A stretch of DNA of 64,000 nt from Ramicandelaber brevisporus (taxonomy: Eukaryota; Kickxellomycota; Ramicandelaberales; Ramicandelaberaceae). Below, one piece after another: positions 10,963 through 20,304 of this stretch. The notes under the pieces are model-generated. The model saw nothing but the letters and a program-made list of their open reading frames with translations. It searched no databases and was not told the origin of the DNA. Location of the stretch: the NCBI GenBank assembly GCA_025201865.1, contig MU602668.1:1-64000 (forward strand). Direction: 5' to 3'. The position numbers and the translations under genes were made by a program. How positions within the stretch are numbered: the first letter of the stretch is position 1; each line of letters starts with the position of its first letter.

Positions 10963-11625
10963 ACTTGCTGAGTGACAAACAGACAGACAGATGAAGACGT
11001 GCGTTAAACTAAGAAAGACAAGCTATACACAGAATAAAAAGAGGTCAAACAAGGATCAAAACGAGAACCAAGTGAGAGTGAGAAGGAAGGAAGGAAGCAG
11101 GCTGGGGGGGGCGAAAAGGAGGGAGCCTTGAAAGCAGCTCGCAAAGCAGGCTGGAAAGCGTGATCAAGACCAGTTGCTCTCGGTTAGATCGTGGACCTTT
11201 TGTATGGAAAAAAGTGCACGATCTCGAGCGGGGGCTAGAGCAATGACGGAAAGCTGATCACAAGTACAGGAAGAATGTGTCTATATGGCTCGAGTATCAA
11301 GTAAAACAAAAAAAAACAATGAGCTTTCAAGGCAAGGCTATTCTAATGGGGGAGCAAAGAAAAAAAAGAAAGAAAGAGAGGGCGAGGCTGATTGTTGTTG
11401 TGGAAAAGTGAAAGTTTGACGCCAACTTTTGACGCGCACGCAGAAAGTAGATGAAGGAAACCTGACCGGCTATTTTAACTCGTTCACACTGGCTCACTTC
11501 ATTTCCTCCACACACACAACACACACATACGCTCACACACACAAACACAGACTCTCCATCTGCGTTCAGAGTGTCACACTAGCAACACTAGTAGCAACAA
11601 CAACAACAACAACAACAGCAACAAG
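10963..11625. promoter_or_regulatory. Divergent promoter region, GSK-3 / Yippee-like
   Basis: 663 bases between two head-to-head genes. The Yippee side carries CA-rich sequence and a (CAA)n run (about 11597-11625) ending at the start codon, typical of leaders in this window. The GSK-3 side is CT-rich on its own sense strand. No further gene is seen. Confidence 0.5.
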
Positions 11626-12039
11626 ATGAACCTCGCAGATGTGTTTAGACCAGACCCGCTCCCTCGCATGTCGTCGCCAGCTAATACATCCAAGCGGACT
11701 GTGCCGCCAATTCCAGTGCCAGCTCGTATTTTGAACGGCACAGTTTACTGCTGTGAAAACTGCTGCACTCACATTGCCAGCGAAGAGAGTATCATGGCAA
11801 AGGGCTTCTTTGGCAGGCATGGACGTGCGCTGTTCATAGATGAAGCCATCAACTACAAACTTGGTGCAATTGAAGACCGCGACCTGATGACAGGACGCCA
11901 CAAGGTTGCCGATATCATGTGTGCAACATGCGACATTGTATTGGGATGGAAGTACCTTAAATCATCGAGCGATGACCAGAGATACAAAGAAGGCAGATTC
12001 ATATTGGAAAAGACGAGGCTCTACAAGGTTGAACTCTGA
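11626..12039 (+). CDS. Yippee-like zinc-binding protein
   Basis: A 137-residue protein with the Yippee/YPEL fold (yeast Moh1 is the counterpart). It shows the family's exact zinc pattern: C43-x2-C46, 52 residues, C99-x2-C102, followed by the conserved GWKY (107-110) and the C-terminal EGRFILEK segment. Residues 1-38 are a Pro/Ser-rich extension outside the domain. Yippee proteins are structurally related to the cereblon ligand-binding and RIG-I C-terminal zinc folds; their roles in stress and ubiquitin-linked processes are only partly known. A polyadenylation-like AATAAA lies about 30 bases after the stop. Confidence 0.93.
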   Translation: MNLADVFRPDPLPRMSSPANTSKRTVPPIPVPARILNGTVYCCENCCTHIASEESIMAKGFFGRHGRALFIDEAINYKLGAIEDRDLMTGRHKVADIMCATCDIVLGWKYLKSSSDDQRYKEGRFILEKTRLYKVEL

Positions 12040-12620
12040 GACCATCTCACTTTGTATACTTAACTTAAATAAACATGTATTTTACCCCCATCGTGTACTA
12101 CTAATAATCATTGTTCATTTATATTTTAAAGTAAAGATAGCTTATGATAAACTGACGAAAAATAGGTGAAAAGTAACCTTATTAAATAAAAACAATAGTG
12201 TGACCAAGACTGGCAGCGAATATGTGCAAAGTCAAGGTTGTTCGAATGAGAGGGGGAAGGAAAAAGGATAGGGATGGAGGATGAGGGATAAGACGCAAGC
12301 AAATTAGGCACAAAACGAGAGGAAAGGGAATCAGGACGGACGGATGGACAGATAGACGGATGGATGGATAGGCGAAACGATAGAGGCATTGGCAAAGGGG
12401 GGGGTGAGATGACAAATGAGCGCACCGGTTTATGATTGCCGAGTGAGCGTTGTAAGAAAATGAACAAATGGCACAGAAAAAAGCAAAAACGAACGAATAT
12501 GGCAGTGAACAAACCAAAGAAAAAAGGAGTGGATAACGATAGCAACGGTGTACCATGAAGATAATCATGGCGATATACCACAGAGATAATCATGATGGTA
12601 ACGCCATGATGGTCGCACAA
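12040..12620. other. 3' regions between convergent genes, with GGAT-type repeat
   Basis: Contains the Yippee 3' end (AATAAA near 12068), then purine-rich sequence with an imperfect GACGGAT/GGAT repeat at about 12335-12372. No gene was recognised. Confidence 0.5.
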
Positions 12621-12818
12621 TTAGCGAATCTTGTAGTATACCTTTGGATAGAGCTCAATTGGCTGTTCGTGACCACGAGTAACCTCTCGAAGGTGAGTGG
12701 AGACGGCAACCGTTGTGCAGGATGAGCACCGCTGGATGGCAAAATGGCAGCCGCAGGGACAATCTGTCTTGAGCTTGGTCTCGCAGCGCAAGTTGTAACG
12801 GCAGCTATTGCAACACAT
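12621..12818 (-). CDS. Cysteine-rich 65-residue miniprotein, unrecognised
   Basis: Begins with ATG at 12818. Nine cysteines lie in the first 34 residues: CC-x2-C-x5-C-x7-C-x-C-x-C-x6-C-x2-C. The tail is Cys-free and ends YPKVYYKIR. The spacing suggests zinc or disulphide binding, and the mature-looking tail argues for real coding. Upstream of this ATG the same frame is open for 123 more codons, but that part reads as Pro/Leu/Ser translation of CT-rich leader sequence. There is no signal peptide at this start. I do not recognise the family. It sits about 3 kb downstream of the aquaglyceroporin on the same strand, behind an unusually long pyrimidine-rich region. Confidence 0.55.
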   Translation of the reverse strand: MCCNSCRYNLRCETKLKTDCPCGCHFAIQRCSSCTTVAVSTHLREVTRGHEQPIELYPKVYYKIR

Positions 12819-14640
12819 TGTTGGTCGAGTTGAGGAACAAACAAAAGAATGAAGAAACAAAAAGGTGTGCGGGGGGAGGGTGAGGAGAGTGAGGGGTGGT
12901 TGAGTGAACTGGGAAGAGAGGGCAATGACTGGTAAGGACAGTGTGAGTAGGAATGAAGCTGGCTGTGTTTTGACGACTGTGCTTTGTATTTTTTTATTTG
13001 AATGAGTGTGTTTGTGTGATAAAATTAGCGACGAAGTCAATAAAAGAAACTGGCTGCGAAAACGAAAAGAGAACAAAGCTCTGGAGTCGCCAAGAAGTAA
13101 AGTGGTCGTATCGGTGGAAGAGGACGGAAGGTTGGCTGTAGTGGTGGTGCAGCAAAGTTGGGAAATGATCGATTGGGAAGAGTCCAACCAGAATCAAACT
13201 GCGCTCGCGAAAAAGTGTGGATTGGGGCGATTTCGGATGGGATGGGGCGGCGACAGCGGAGTAATCGATAGTGTGTGTGGTGTGTGCGTGTGCCGGTGCG
13301 CGCGTGATGACCGGTTGAAAAAAATTTCACAATAACAACAACAACAACAACAACAACAGCCAGTAGGGGAGGAAAAGGAAATAGGAAACAATAGGGGAAA
13401 AAAAAAACAGTGGGAAATGGATGGAATGAAACCAGGCGAGCGGTGATGATGAAGGGGGCGTTGTGAAATCAGGGGGAGGATGAGGTAATTGAATGGCAAT
13501 TGCTGGGTGAGTTGCGGCGATGGGGGAGGAGGAGGCAAAAACACTGGATAGCGGCGGTGGCGACGAAAAAGAACGATGGCTTCCCTGATGTTTTATATTT
13601 TGTGTTTTGTGGTCGTTGAAGTGTGCGCGTGTGTATGTGTGTGTATGTGTGTGTGCGAAGCGGATTGTGGATTGTGGATGCACAGCTTGCAGGAACTTTG
13701 ACTGACAAACAGACAGACACCACGTTCCTCTGGGTTGACCAGATGGTGACGATGAGTATAGTGCTGTGTGTGTGAGGCAGAGGGAGAGAGAGGACCAGAG
13801 TCACTGACAATGGTAGATGTGATACACGCACGCGTAACTGTGTTAGTGTATGTACGGTGTGCGTATGTGTGATTTGCTGTGTTTTTTTGGTAGCTGTGCA
13901 GCGACGATAGGGATGGAAAGAAAAGAATAAGGCGATGTTTGAGATGGTAGAGGCAAACAAGGTGGCGATGCTGTTTGACGCAGGAAACACGGTACGATCG
14001 GGAAACGCGGTGGATGATGGCTTGTTTTATATGCAGACCCAGTGGAATGGATGATGCAAGGCTGTTTGTTGGCCACCGAGATTTGACTTGACTTGTCGTG
14101 CGTGTTTATTTTTGCTATTGTTTTTGCTATCGCAATTACTGAGGCTGTTGATGCTGACACTGCTGCGGCTGCGGCTCTTCTTCTTTTTTGTTTGTTCTGA
14201 CGCGGAACGAAACAAATGCACAGTACAGTTCACAAAGAATGCTCAATCCGAAATGCCGAGCTGTATGATGGAATGAGGTGCGATTTGTGAGTGGCGTGGA
14301 TGTGAGGCTCACTCGAGTAAAAAGTAAAAATAAAAAAGAGAGAGACGAGCCAAACAAGCCAAGAAAAAAAAGAGAGAGAAAGCAAGACAAAGACTTGGGT
14401 AACAGGAATGCAGGTAGGTGGGCAGGCAGAGAGAGAACGAGAAAGAGAAATGAGTGCAGGTCAATAAATTAGTGCAACTGCAGGTGCGTTCCGAGCTAAT
14501 TAGCGCAAATTGCAATCTACCTGCCTAAAATGGTGGATGTATTATATTCCTGGTGAAGATAGAAAGTGCGAGTAAAAAAAACAATTGCGAGGAAACCGGG
14601 TGAGTGGAAACCAAGAATGAATCGGAGGAGGATGGAAAAG

Positions 14641-14716
14641 TGAGTTAGTGAGTGAATGAGCTAGTGAATGAGCTAGTGAGTGAGTGAGTGAGTGAGTTAG
14701 TGAGTGAATGAGTGAG
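14641..14716. repeat. Imperfect (GTGA)n repeat
   Basis: Tetranucleotide array of GTGA/GAGT units with interspersed variants in the gene-poor region upstream of the cysteine-rich gene. Confidence 0.85.
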
Positions 14717-15000
14717 TTTGTGTGTGTGTACTTGAATGAGTGAAGCTGTTTGGACACGACGAGTGGGATGGTAACGCTTCAGTCTGCTTCACACGCTAGC
14801 AAAGACAAAAATGGATGGATGAGTGCGAGTGTTGCGGTGAGTTTGTGGGGTAGAGGTGAGTGAAGGACGGTAGCAGAATACAAAACTGGGGGAAGAGAGG
14901 GGAGGAGAGTAGAGCGATTTGGAAAAGGATGAGTACCACAGCCCCGTCCAATATAGACGAGCGGGACGTGGGGTAGCTCCTTGCGTGGTACAAGACTCTC

Positions 15001-15037
15001 GCTCGTTCGTTCACTCGTTCACTCGTTCACTCGTTCG
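15001..15037. repeat. (TCACTCGT)n short tandem repeat
   Basis: About four copies of an eight-base unit in the gene-poor region. Confidence 0.85.
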
Positions 15038-15782
15038 CCCGCTCTTCAGCCGTGCGGAGTGCACAAAATTTTTTTGGGGGATCAAAAGAGCGCGCGGGGT
15101 AACGAAAGTAAGGGGGGCACTGACCACAGCAGTCGCAGTTCGAAGCGATCCAATGATTGCGGCGATAGTGAGTGAGCTGAGAATGCTTGGGCACCAACGA
15201 GAGTAAACTCGACGGTATCAAACAGAAGTCGACGGCTCGATAGTAGTAGATTGGAAGGAAAGGGAAGGGGGTTGTGCTAGCAAATGGCTGACGCATTCTG
15301 GGACTGCTATGCTAGCCCACAGGAAAAACAAAGAGACAAGCCAGCCGCGTTCACTGGAGAGTGTAAGGGTGGTGGAGTGGGAGCAAGAGATCCCACGATG
15401 TGCGCCAAGACAGCAACGGCGCTGGCGTCGACAAACTGTCTTGCCACAAGTAGGAGAGAGAAAGAGAAAGAGAAAGAGAAAGACAAAGAGAAAGAGAGAG
15501 AGAGAAAGGGAGAAGGCTCGTCGTAGTGGGAATCACTGGTGAGGTGTCCAGACGGGACGCACAGATAAACTGATGCGAAATCCATCGCAGAAAGAGCAGT
15601 CATGTTTTAGTAATTGGGATGGCTAAAATGCAACAAACGAACAAGTTGTTTAACAAGAATGGTAAACTAAATGAATTAAAAAAACAAAAAGGACAAAATG
15701 AATAAACTGAGTGATGAATAGGCATGCAGTGGTGGTGATGGTGGTGGTGATGATATGGGGGGAAAATATATAGTTGAAAGTC

Positions 15783-16736
15783 TTATTCGTGTGACATGAC
15801 CTGAATAGGCTCATAGTCCGCCGCGGGCGGTGTGATAGGTTCAACCTCTGTCAACTGAGCCGAGTGCATGGCATGTGTCTCATGGACCTGTGGTGGCGGT
15901 TCAACCGGGAAGTGTATGAACGTGTCGTACACCAGTCCACCAAGCACACCGCCAACGATGGGTACGACTAGCGGGATCCAAAAGTAGTAGTCGGATGCTG
16001 TGAACACATCTTTGCCCCATCCAGCGATAGCCGTGAACACGCGTGGTCCAAAGTCACGCGCTGGATTCAGCGCAAAGCCGGTGCCGTGGCCAATGCAGAG
16101 CGCAATTGTGGTGAAGATGAGTCCAACGGCAATCGGGACGTGGCTGCGCGCAAGCATACCACGCTTATCGGTGCAGCCAAAAATGCCAATAATCAGTAAC
16201 GCCGTTGCCACACCTTCATTCCAGGCGGCATTCAGATTGGTCAGGTAGCCAGCCGGGTACGTGGCAAAGATCCCGGCAGTGCCATGAGGTCCCTGAACTT
16301 GACGAGTACCGCCATCGTAGTCGGAAAAGGCGGAGCGATATTGAGCGTACGTGAGCGCAGCACCAACAAACGCACCGAGAGTCTGGGCAACGATATAGCC
16401 AGGAACGCGACGCCATGGGAACTCGCGGTACACAGCAGAAGCAATGGTGACTGCTGGGTTGAAATGGCCGCCGCTACTGCCACCGGCCACGTACAGCGCG
16501 CACATCAGGCCGAGACCAAAGCCCATTGAAATTGCCAGGTACGCAGCGCCGCCAATAGTGTCCTTGTGGAATATGGTTAACGCTACAGAAGAATCGCCAA
16601 GGAAAATGAACAGAGCTGTACCAAGAAACTCGGCGAGATATGGATGAAACACAGAAATGAAACGGCCAGCGCGTGCCTTGATAATGGCCTTGTTGGTTCT
16701 GCGAGTCGTTGAAACGAATGTCTTCTCGGCGTCCAT
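15783..16736 (-). CDS. Aquaglyceroporin (MIP family)
   Basis: A 317-residue membrane channel with six predicted helices. Both pore loops are present: HFNPAVT (NPA at 93-95) and LNPARDFGPR (NPA at 224-226). Asp228 straight after the second NPA box, with the long loop before helix 5, marks the glycerol-facilitator branch, so the likely cargo is glycerol and other small polyols as well as water, at the plasma membrane. The cytoplasmic tails are ordinary in length; the C-terminal tail is Glu/Pro-rich. It lacks the very long N-terminal regulatory extension of yeast Fps1. Confidence 0.95.
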   Translation of the reverse strand: MDAEKTFVSTTRRTNKAIIKARAGRFISVFHPYLAEFLGTALFIFLGDSSVALTIFHKDTIGGAAYLAISMGFGLGLMCALYVAGGSSGGHFNPAVTIASAVYREFPWRRVPGYIVAQTLGAFVGAALTYAQYRSAFSDYDGGTRQVQGPHGTAGIFATYPAGYLTNLNAAWNEGVATALLIIGIFGCTDKRGMLARSHVPIAVGLIFTTIALCIGHGTGFALNPARDFGPRVFTAIAGWGKDVFTASDYYFWIPLVVPIVGGVLGGLVYDTFIHFPVEPPPQVHETHAMHSAQLTEVEPITPPAADYEPIQVMSHE

Positions 16737-16797
16737 GTTGTGATTGTGTAAAAGTTAAAATGTTGCTGCTAATGATATGTGACAAAAGTGAAACAAG

Positions 16798-16845
<48 letters not shown>

Positions 16846-18153
16846 AGGGTTATGGAGTGATGAAGCTGGTAGTGGCTTACTGACTCTGTGTTAAGTAAGA
16901 GAGAGAATGTGTGACAAGGGCTCAGAAACACGCGTAGCTTGGGATGGAGAGAGAGCACTTCAAGAGGTCTGTTCTCGCACAGCCCTCGCATTTTAAACCA
17001 TCCAACATTCGCCTAGCATGCACATGTCAATCCCACTCTTAAAAATTCAAAACGAGGACCGAGAACGGGTGACATTGTTCTTGTGCTCGACGAAGTAACT
17101 CCTTGAACTCGCATACCCTCTTCCACTCCAAACGCTCCAGTACACTTTGTTGTTTGCTTCAGGACAATGTGCTCGAGTGTAAATGCAATTAGTGCTTTTG
17201 TTAGGGGAGAGAAAAAAAATAACACAGTTCAAACGGCAACGGCGACATCCGTACTGCATCTCTTTGTTTGACATTTCTCTCTCCTTCTCCCCTTCCTGTT
17301 CATATTCATTAAGTGACCTGCAGCGGACATTGGTTGGCTGATGCTGCTTGTGGACAGTTGTGGCGCTGTCCTCCTCCTCCCTCTGTCATTGATCTGACTG
17401 GGACTGCTACTGGATGCGACAGAGGGAGATATATAGAGAGTGAGCCGCTATACAGCCGGACTGGTACAAACAAACAAAAGACCTGTCGTCCTGACCCTCT
17501 AATTGCTCGGGACAATCCACTTCTCACAGCTTGGCATCCACTTGTTTTGACCTTTGCTGCTCCTACACCGTAACAACAAGCCGCCGGTCCACATCGTCCA
17601 GAGTAGCTGCCAGCTCATTGCCCTCACATTTCCCACTCCGTCGATCACGTTTTTTTTTAAATGAATATAGAGCGATGACAGTGTGCGATCAACATCAGCT
17701 GCTCTACTCGTACTGGAATCACCTGTGGGGAAAAAAATACAATTTGCAGCAGTAATAGCACCCACCTCCTCCTCCTTCCCCCTGTTTCTCCTCATGTTGT
17801 TAGACATACTGTGAGGAAGAGAGTGTGTCTCTCTACCCTTATGGAGAGGCCAGCCTCTCAATAAGCAAAAAGCAAAAAGCAAAAAAAAAGGAGGAGGTGA
17901 CAGCGAGTATAGTAGCATACAGTAGAGTGGGGGAAGTAGTTATTAAGGTTCATACTTTGTTGGCTGCCACAGCCTCGCAGGGTCGTGGCTTCAGCACAAC
18001 AGCCTCTTTAAAAAATAGCCCACTCACTCGTTCACTTTCTCCCTCGCATTTCCCTGCCAACTACAAGCAGTCTCACACACTTATTGCAGCTACTTTCTTT
18101 GACCCACGCTGGCTCACACAGCAAACAAACAACACTACTCGCATATCAAAGCA
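16737..18153. promoter_or_regulatory. Divergent intergenic region with GT repeat
   Basis: 1.4 kb between the aquaglyceroporin and the Ser-rich gene. It holds a (GT)n run at 16803-16843 next to the aquaporin leader and a TATA-like element GATATATAG near 17428. A 75-codon minus-strand frame starting with ATG at 17274 contains a C-x2-C; I could not support it as a gene. Confidence 0.45.
16803..16843. repeat. (GT)n microsatellite
   Basis: Uninterrupted GT run of about 41 bases, roughly 65 bases upstream of the aquaglyceroporin start codon. Confidence 0.95.
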
Positions 18154-19923
18154 ATGGACTCGTCCCCGGTGGCTGCTAGTACCACAGCAAGTGCTGTTAC
18201 TACAGCTACTGTAACAGCTGCAGCTACTTCCGCGTCAGCTGCAACCTCTGTGTCAGCAACTGTGGTGACTACCTCTGCACCTGCCGGCAGCAGCACTGCC
18301 AGCACCGCGACAGGTCAGAACAACACTAGCAACACCAGTAACAGCAACAACAGTAGCACCGTGCAGCCACAGTCCAAGCCCAAGATGCTGAGCCGAATGA
18401 AGAGTTTATTCGCTCGCGTCGGTCTAGGCAGCCACAGCAGCCAACAAACACAGCAGCCGGCAGCGCGTCCTCAGCTACCTCCACTTCCGCCACTCCCGCC
18501 AAGCACTGGTATCAAGCCCAGTCCAGAGCCTGCAGTCAGTGTAGAGACTCCAGCGGCTGATTCCGACCAGGTTGCTCCAGTGGAAGAGGTGCCATGTCGC
18601 CGTGCCAGCACTTGTATCGTGACATCGAACACCAACTCTGAAACCACAGCAGCAGCAGCAGCAGTAGCAGCAGCCACAGATGCTTATTCTAGACGCTCAT
18701 CAGTCGCGGCTGGTCCAGTCACTGTTGAATCTGGTCAGTTATTCGAGAGTTACACCGTCGGATATGCACCACCTTCTATCGTCAACCCTAATGGCTCGCT
18801 TCAGCGACGCAATACACTCACAATGGATGAAATTCTTGACAAGGTTGTTCCTCGGTGTGCAGCCAGCTCTGCCGCTCTAATGACTCCAACAACAGCCACA
18901 GCAAACAACACTGCTTTTAACCCATGTGACGTCAGCTTCAGACCAAGCATGTGCCGCAGCAGTAATGACAGCACCAATCCAAAGGTTGGAAACGAAAGCC
19001 GACCATCTCTTCATTCTCGTCGACGTGCTTTCACTGGTGTCCTGACTGGATTGAGCTCGCACTGGATGTCATCGCTGTCAAGCTCTCACTCATCTGCCGA
19101 CAGCAACAGTAGCCGTCTGTTCTTTGCAACGCCACGCAGCAGCGTCTCCAAGAATCCATCGCAGTCCAAGAGACCTTCGGTTGATTCCACAGCTTCCACA
19201 ATCTCAACAGTTAGCTTCTCATCTCGTTCTAGCATCGACAGCCGTATGCCTGGCTTCCATCAGCACAACCACAATCATCAAAATCAGTACAACAATCCTA
19301 ACATGTGCGTTGGAAACAATAGCTTTGACTACGGCAACGGTGGTAGCAGTGGCATTCACATGCTGCCGATGCATCAGCGCAGTCTCTCTGGCCAATCATA
19401 CTCGTCCCAGCTCTCTGCTGCCACATGCGTTGCACTTGGTCCATGCTCAGCTCCCATCGCTGGCAATCCAATGCTACCGCATCCCCCAGCATCAATCTCG
19501 CCATCCCCGTCCCCGTTTACGCTTGAGTTCAAGAAGCTGGCTGCGCACGACTTTGGCGGCGATTTCCACTTGCAGCGGCTGAGCATCAGTGGATTCAACA
19601 GCTCTGCTCCAGGCGCCAACTCTGGATACTACTCTGCAACTACTCCAGCAACTCCTCGCTATGCAACGACATCATTTGAGTGCAGCGCTGGCAACAATCT
19701 AGGTGAAGGAATCGAGAACCGCCGCCCATCAACCGCGAGTACAATCTGCCACGTTTATTCTTCCAGTGGCGATGAGCAGTGTTTGAAGAGCTGCAATATG
19801 GCCGATCAAGGTTCAGCTATTAGCAACGCACGTCTATCGTTGGATAGACTTCTTCAAAGTGATACTTCTGTCACTCTGAAATTCACTCTTGCCCCACCAT
19901 CTTCAGTTGCCTTGCGTTCATAA
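18154..19923 (+). CDS. Ser/Ala/Thr-rich protein of unknown function
   Basis: A 589-residue, largely disordered protein. It opens with a 60-residue Ala/Thr/Ser-rich run, then a short basic amphipathic stretch (KPKMLSRMKSLFARVGLGS, about 75-93), a Pro-rich segment, and many RRxS-type sites (for example SRRSS, RRNTLT, RRAFT) that resemble basophilic kinase targets. Such layout is common in fungal signalling or cortical proteins. No catalytic domain, membrane span or signal peptide is seen. Codon use matches the neighbours and the frame is open for 1.77 kb, so it is real. I do not recognise a family. Confidence 0.75.
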   Translation: MDSSPVAASTTASAVTTATVTAAATSASAATSVSATVVTTSAPAGSSTASTATGQNNTSNTSNSNNSSTVQPQSKPKMLSRMKSLFARVGLGSHSSQQTQQPAARPQLPPLPPLPPSTGIKPSPEPAVSVETPAADSDQVAPVEEVPCRRASTCIVTSNTNSETTAAAAAVAAATDAYSRRSSVAAGPVTVESGQLFESYTVGYAPPSIVNPNGSLQRRNTLTMDEILDKVVPRCAASSAALMTPTTATANNTAFNPCDVSFRPSMCRSSNDSTNPKVGNESRPSLHSRRRAFTGVLTGLSSHWMSSLSSSHSSADSNSSRLFFATPRSSVSKNPSQSKRPSVDSTASTISTVSFSSRSSIDSRMPGFHQHNHNHQNQYNNPNMCVGNNSFDYGNGGSSGIHMLPMHQRSLSGQSYSSQLSAATCVALGPCSAPIAGNPMLPHPPASISPSPSPFTLEFKKLAAHDFGGDFHLQRLSISGFNSSAPGANSGYYSATTPATPRYATTSFECSAGNNLGEGIENRRPSTASTICHVYSSSGDEQCLKSCNMADQGSAISNARLSLDRLLQSDTSVTLKFTLAPPSSVALRS

Positions 19924-19951
19924 GTAATAACCACATTCACTTCACTTCCCT

Positions 19952-20245
19952 TCACTTCACATCGCTTTCCTCCATCCACCCCATCCGCGTTATTAAATGA
20001 CTTTTTAATGATATTTTATTTAATGAATGAAAATGAACTTGTTCTGAGTTGACGTCACTGTCTGGTCTTACCAAGGCCGTTGGATCAGCGCCAAGGATGA
20101 ATTCAATCTCCGTGTCAATGAACCGAGTGCCAAGCCACTTTTCGGCCATCAAATTTCGACAAATAGTCACGCAGCCGATTACATAAAGACTCGGCAAAGC
20201 GCGCGGTTTCCACCGCCGTTTGCTGTGTACCTCCTTTCCACGCTA
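19952..20245 (-). other. ATG-less open stretch, possible exon of an unannotated gene
   Basis: About 97 open codons on the minus strand. They begin straight after TTAG (an acceptor-like site preceded by a T/G-rich tract) and read as non-repetitive protein: KRRWKPRALPSLYVIG, then AEKWLGTRFIDTEIEFILG. An internal ATG at 20149 would give 65 residues. A possible donor GTAAGA follows the DPTAL segment, and AATAAA lies in the last third, so the true end may be earlier. It lies antisense between two plus-strand genes. No homologue recognised. Confidence 0.3.
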
Positions 20246-20304
20246 ACTAACTTGCAATAAACACAAACAAGATTAACCTCTGCACGAAGACAAACTATCA
20301 GCAA

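Larger units (their letters stand above)
12819..15782 (-). other. Gene-poor, strand-asymmetric region (probable leader/promoter)
   Basis: Nearly 3 kb that is purine-rich on the plus strand, that is, pyrimidine-rich on the strand of the cysteine-rich gene. It mirrors the leader of the bHLH-like gene. It contains (CAA)n at 13334-13358, GTGA repeats (14641-14716), TCACTCGT repeats (15001-15037) and GAAA/GA tracts (about 15452-15505). TATA-like elements on the minus strand occur near 14025-14032 and 13588-13595. Open frames here are translations of simple repeats and were not accepted as genes. Confidence 0.5.

Noticed and set aside
13006-14472. Several frames of about 100-170 codons on either strand
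   Set aside because: All are dominated by His/Thr/Ser/Pro or Lys/Arg/Glu from simple repeats, without motifs or conserved-looking ends.
15130-15160. GTTCGAAG resembling a tRNA B box
   Set aside because: No A box or cloverleaf could be folded around it; the same holds for CTTCGAAG near 7457.
15284-15542. Plus-strand Lys/Glu-repeat frame
   Set aside because: Translation of a GAAA repeat next to unrelated sequence.
17013-17274. Minus-strand frames including a 75-codon ATG frame with a C-x2-C
   Set aside because: Three frames are open at once here and a T-tract interrupts the sequence; evidence is too thin to call a gene.
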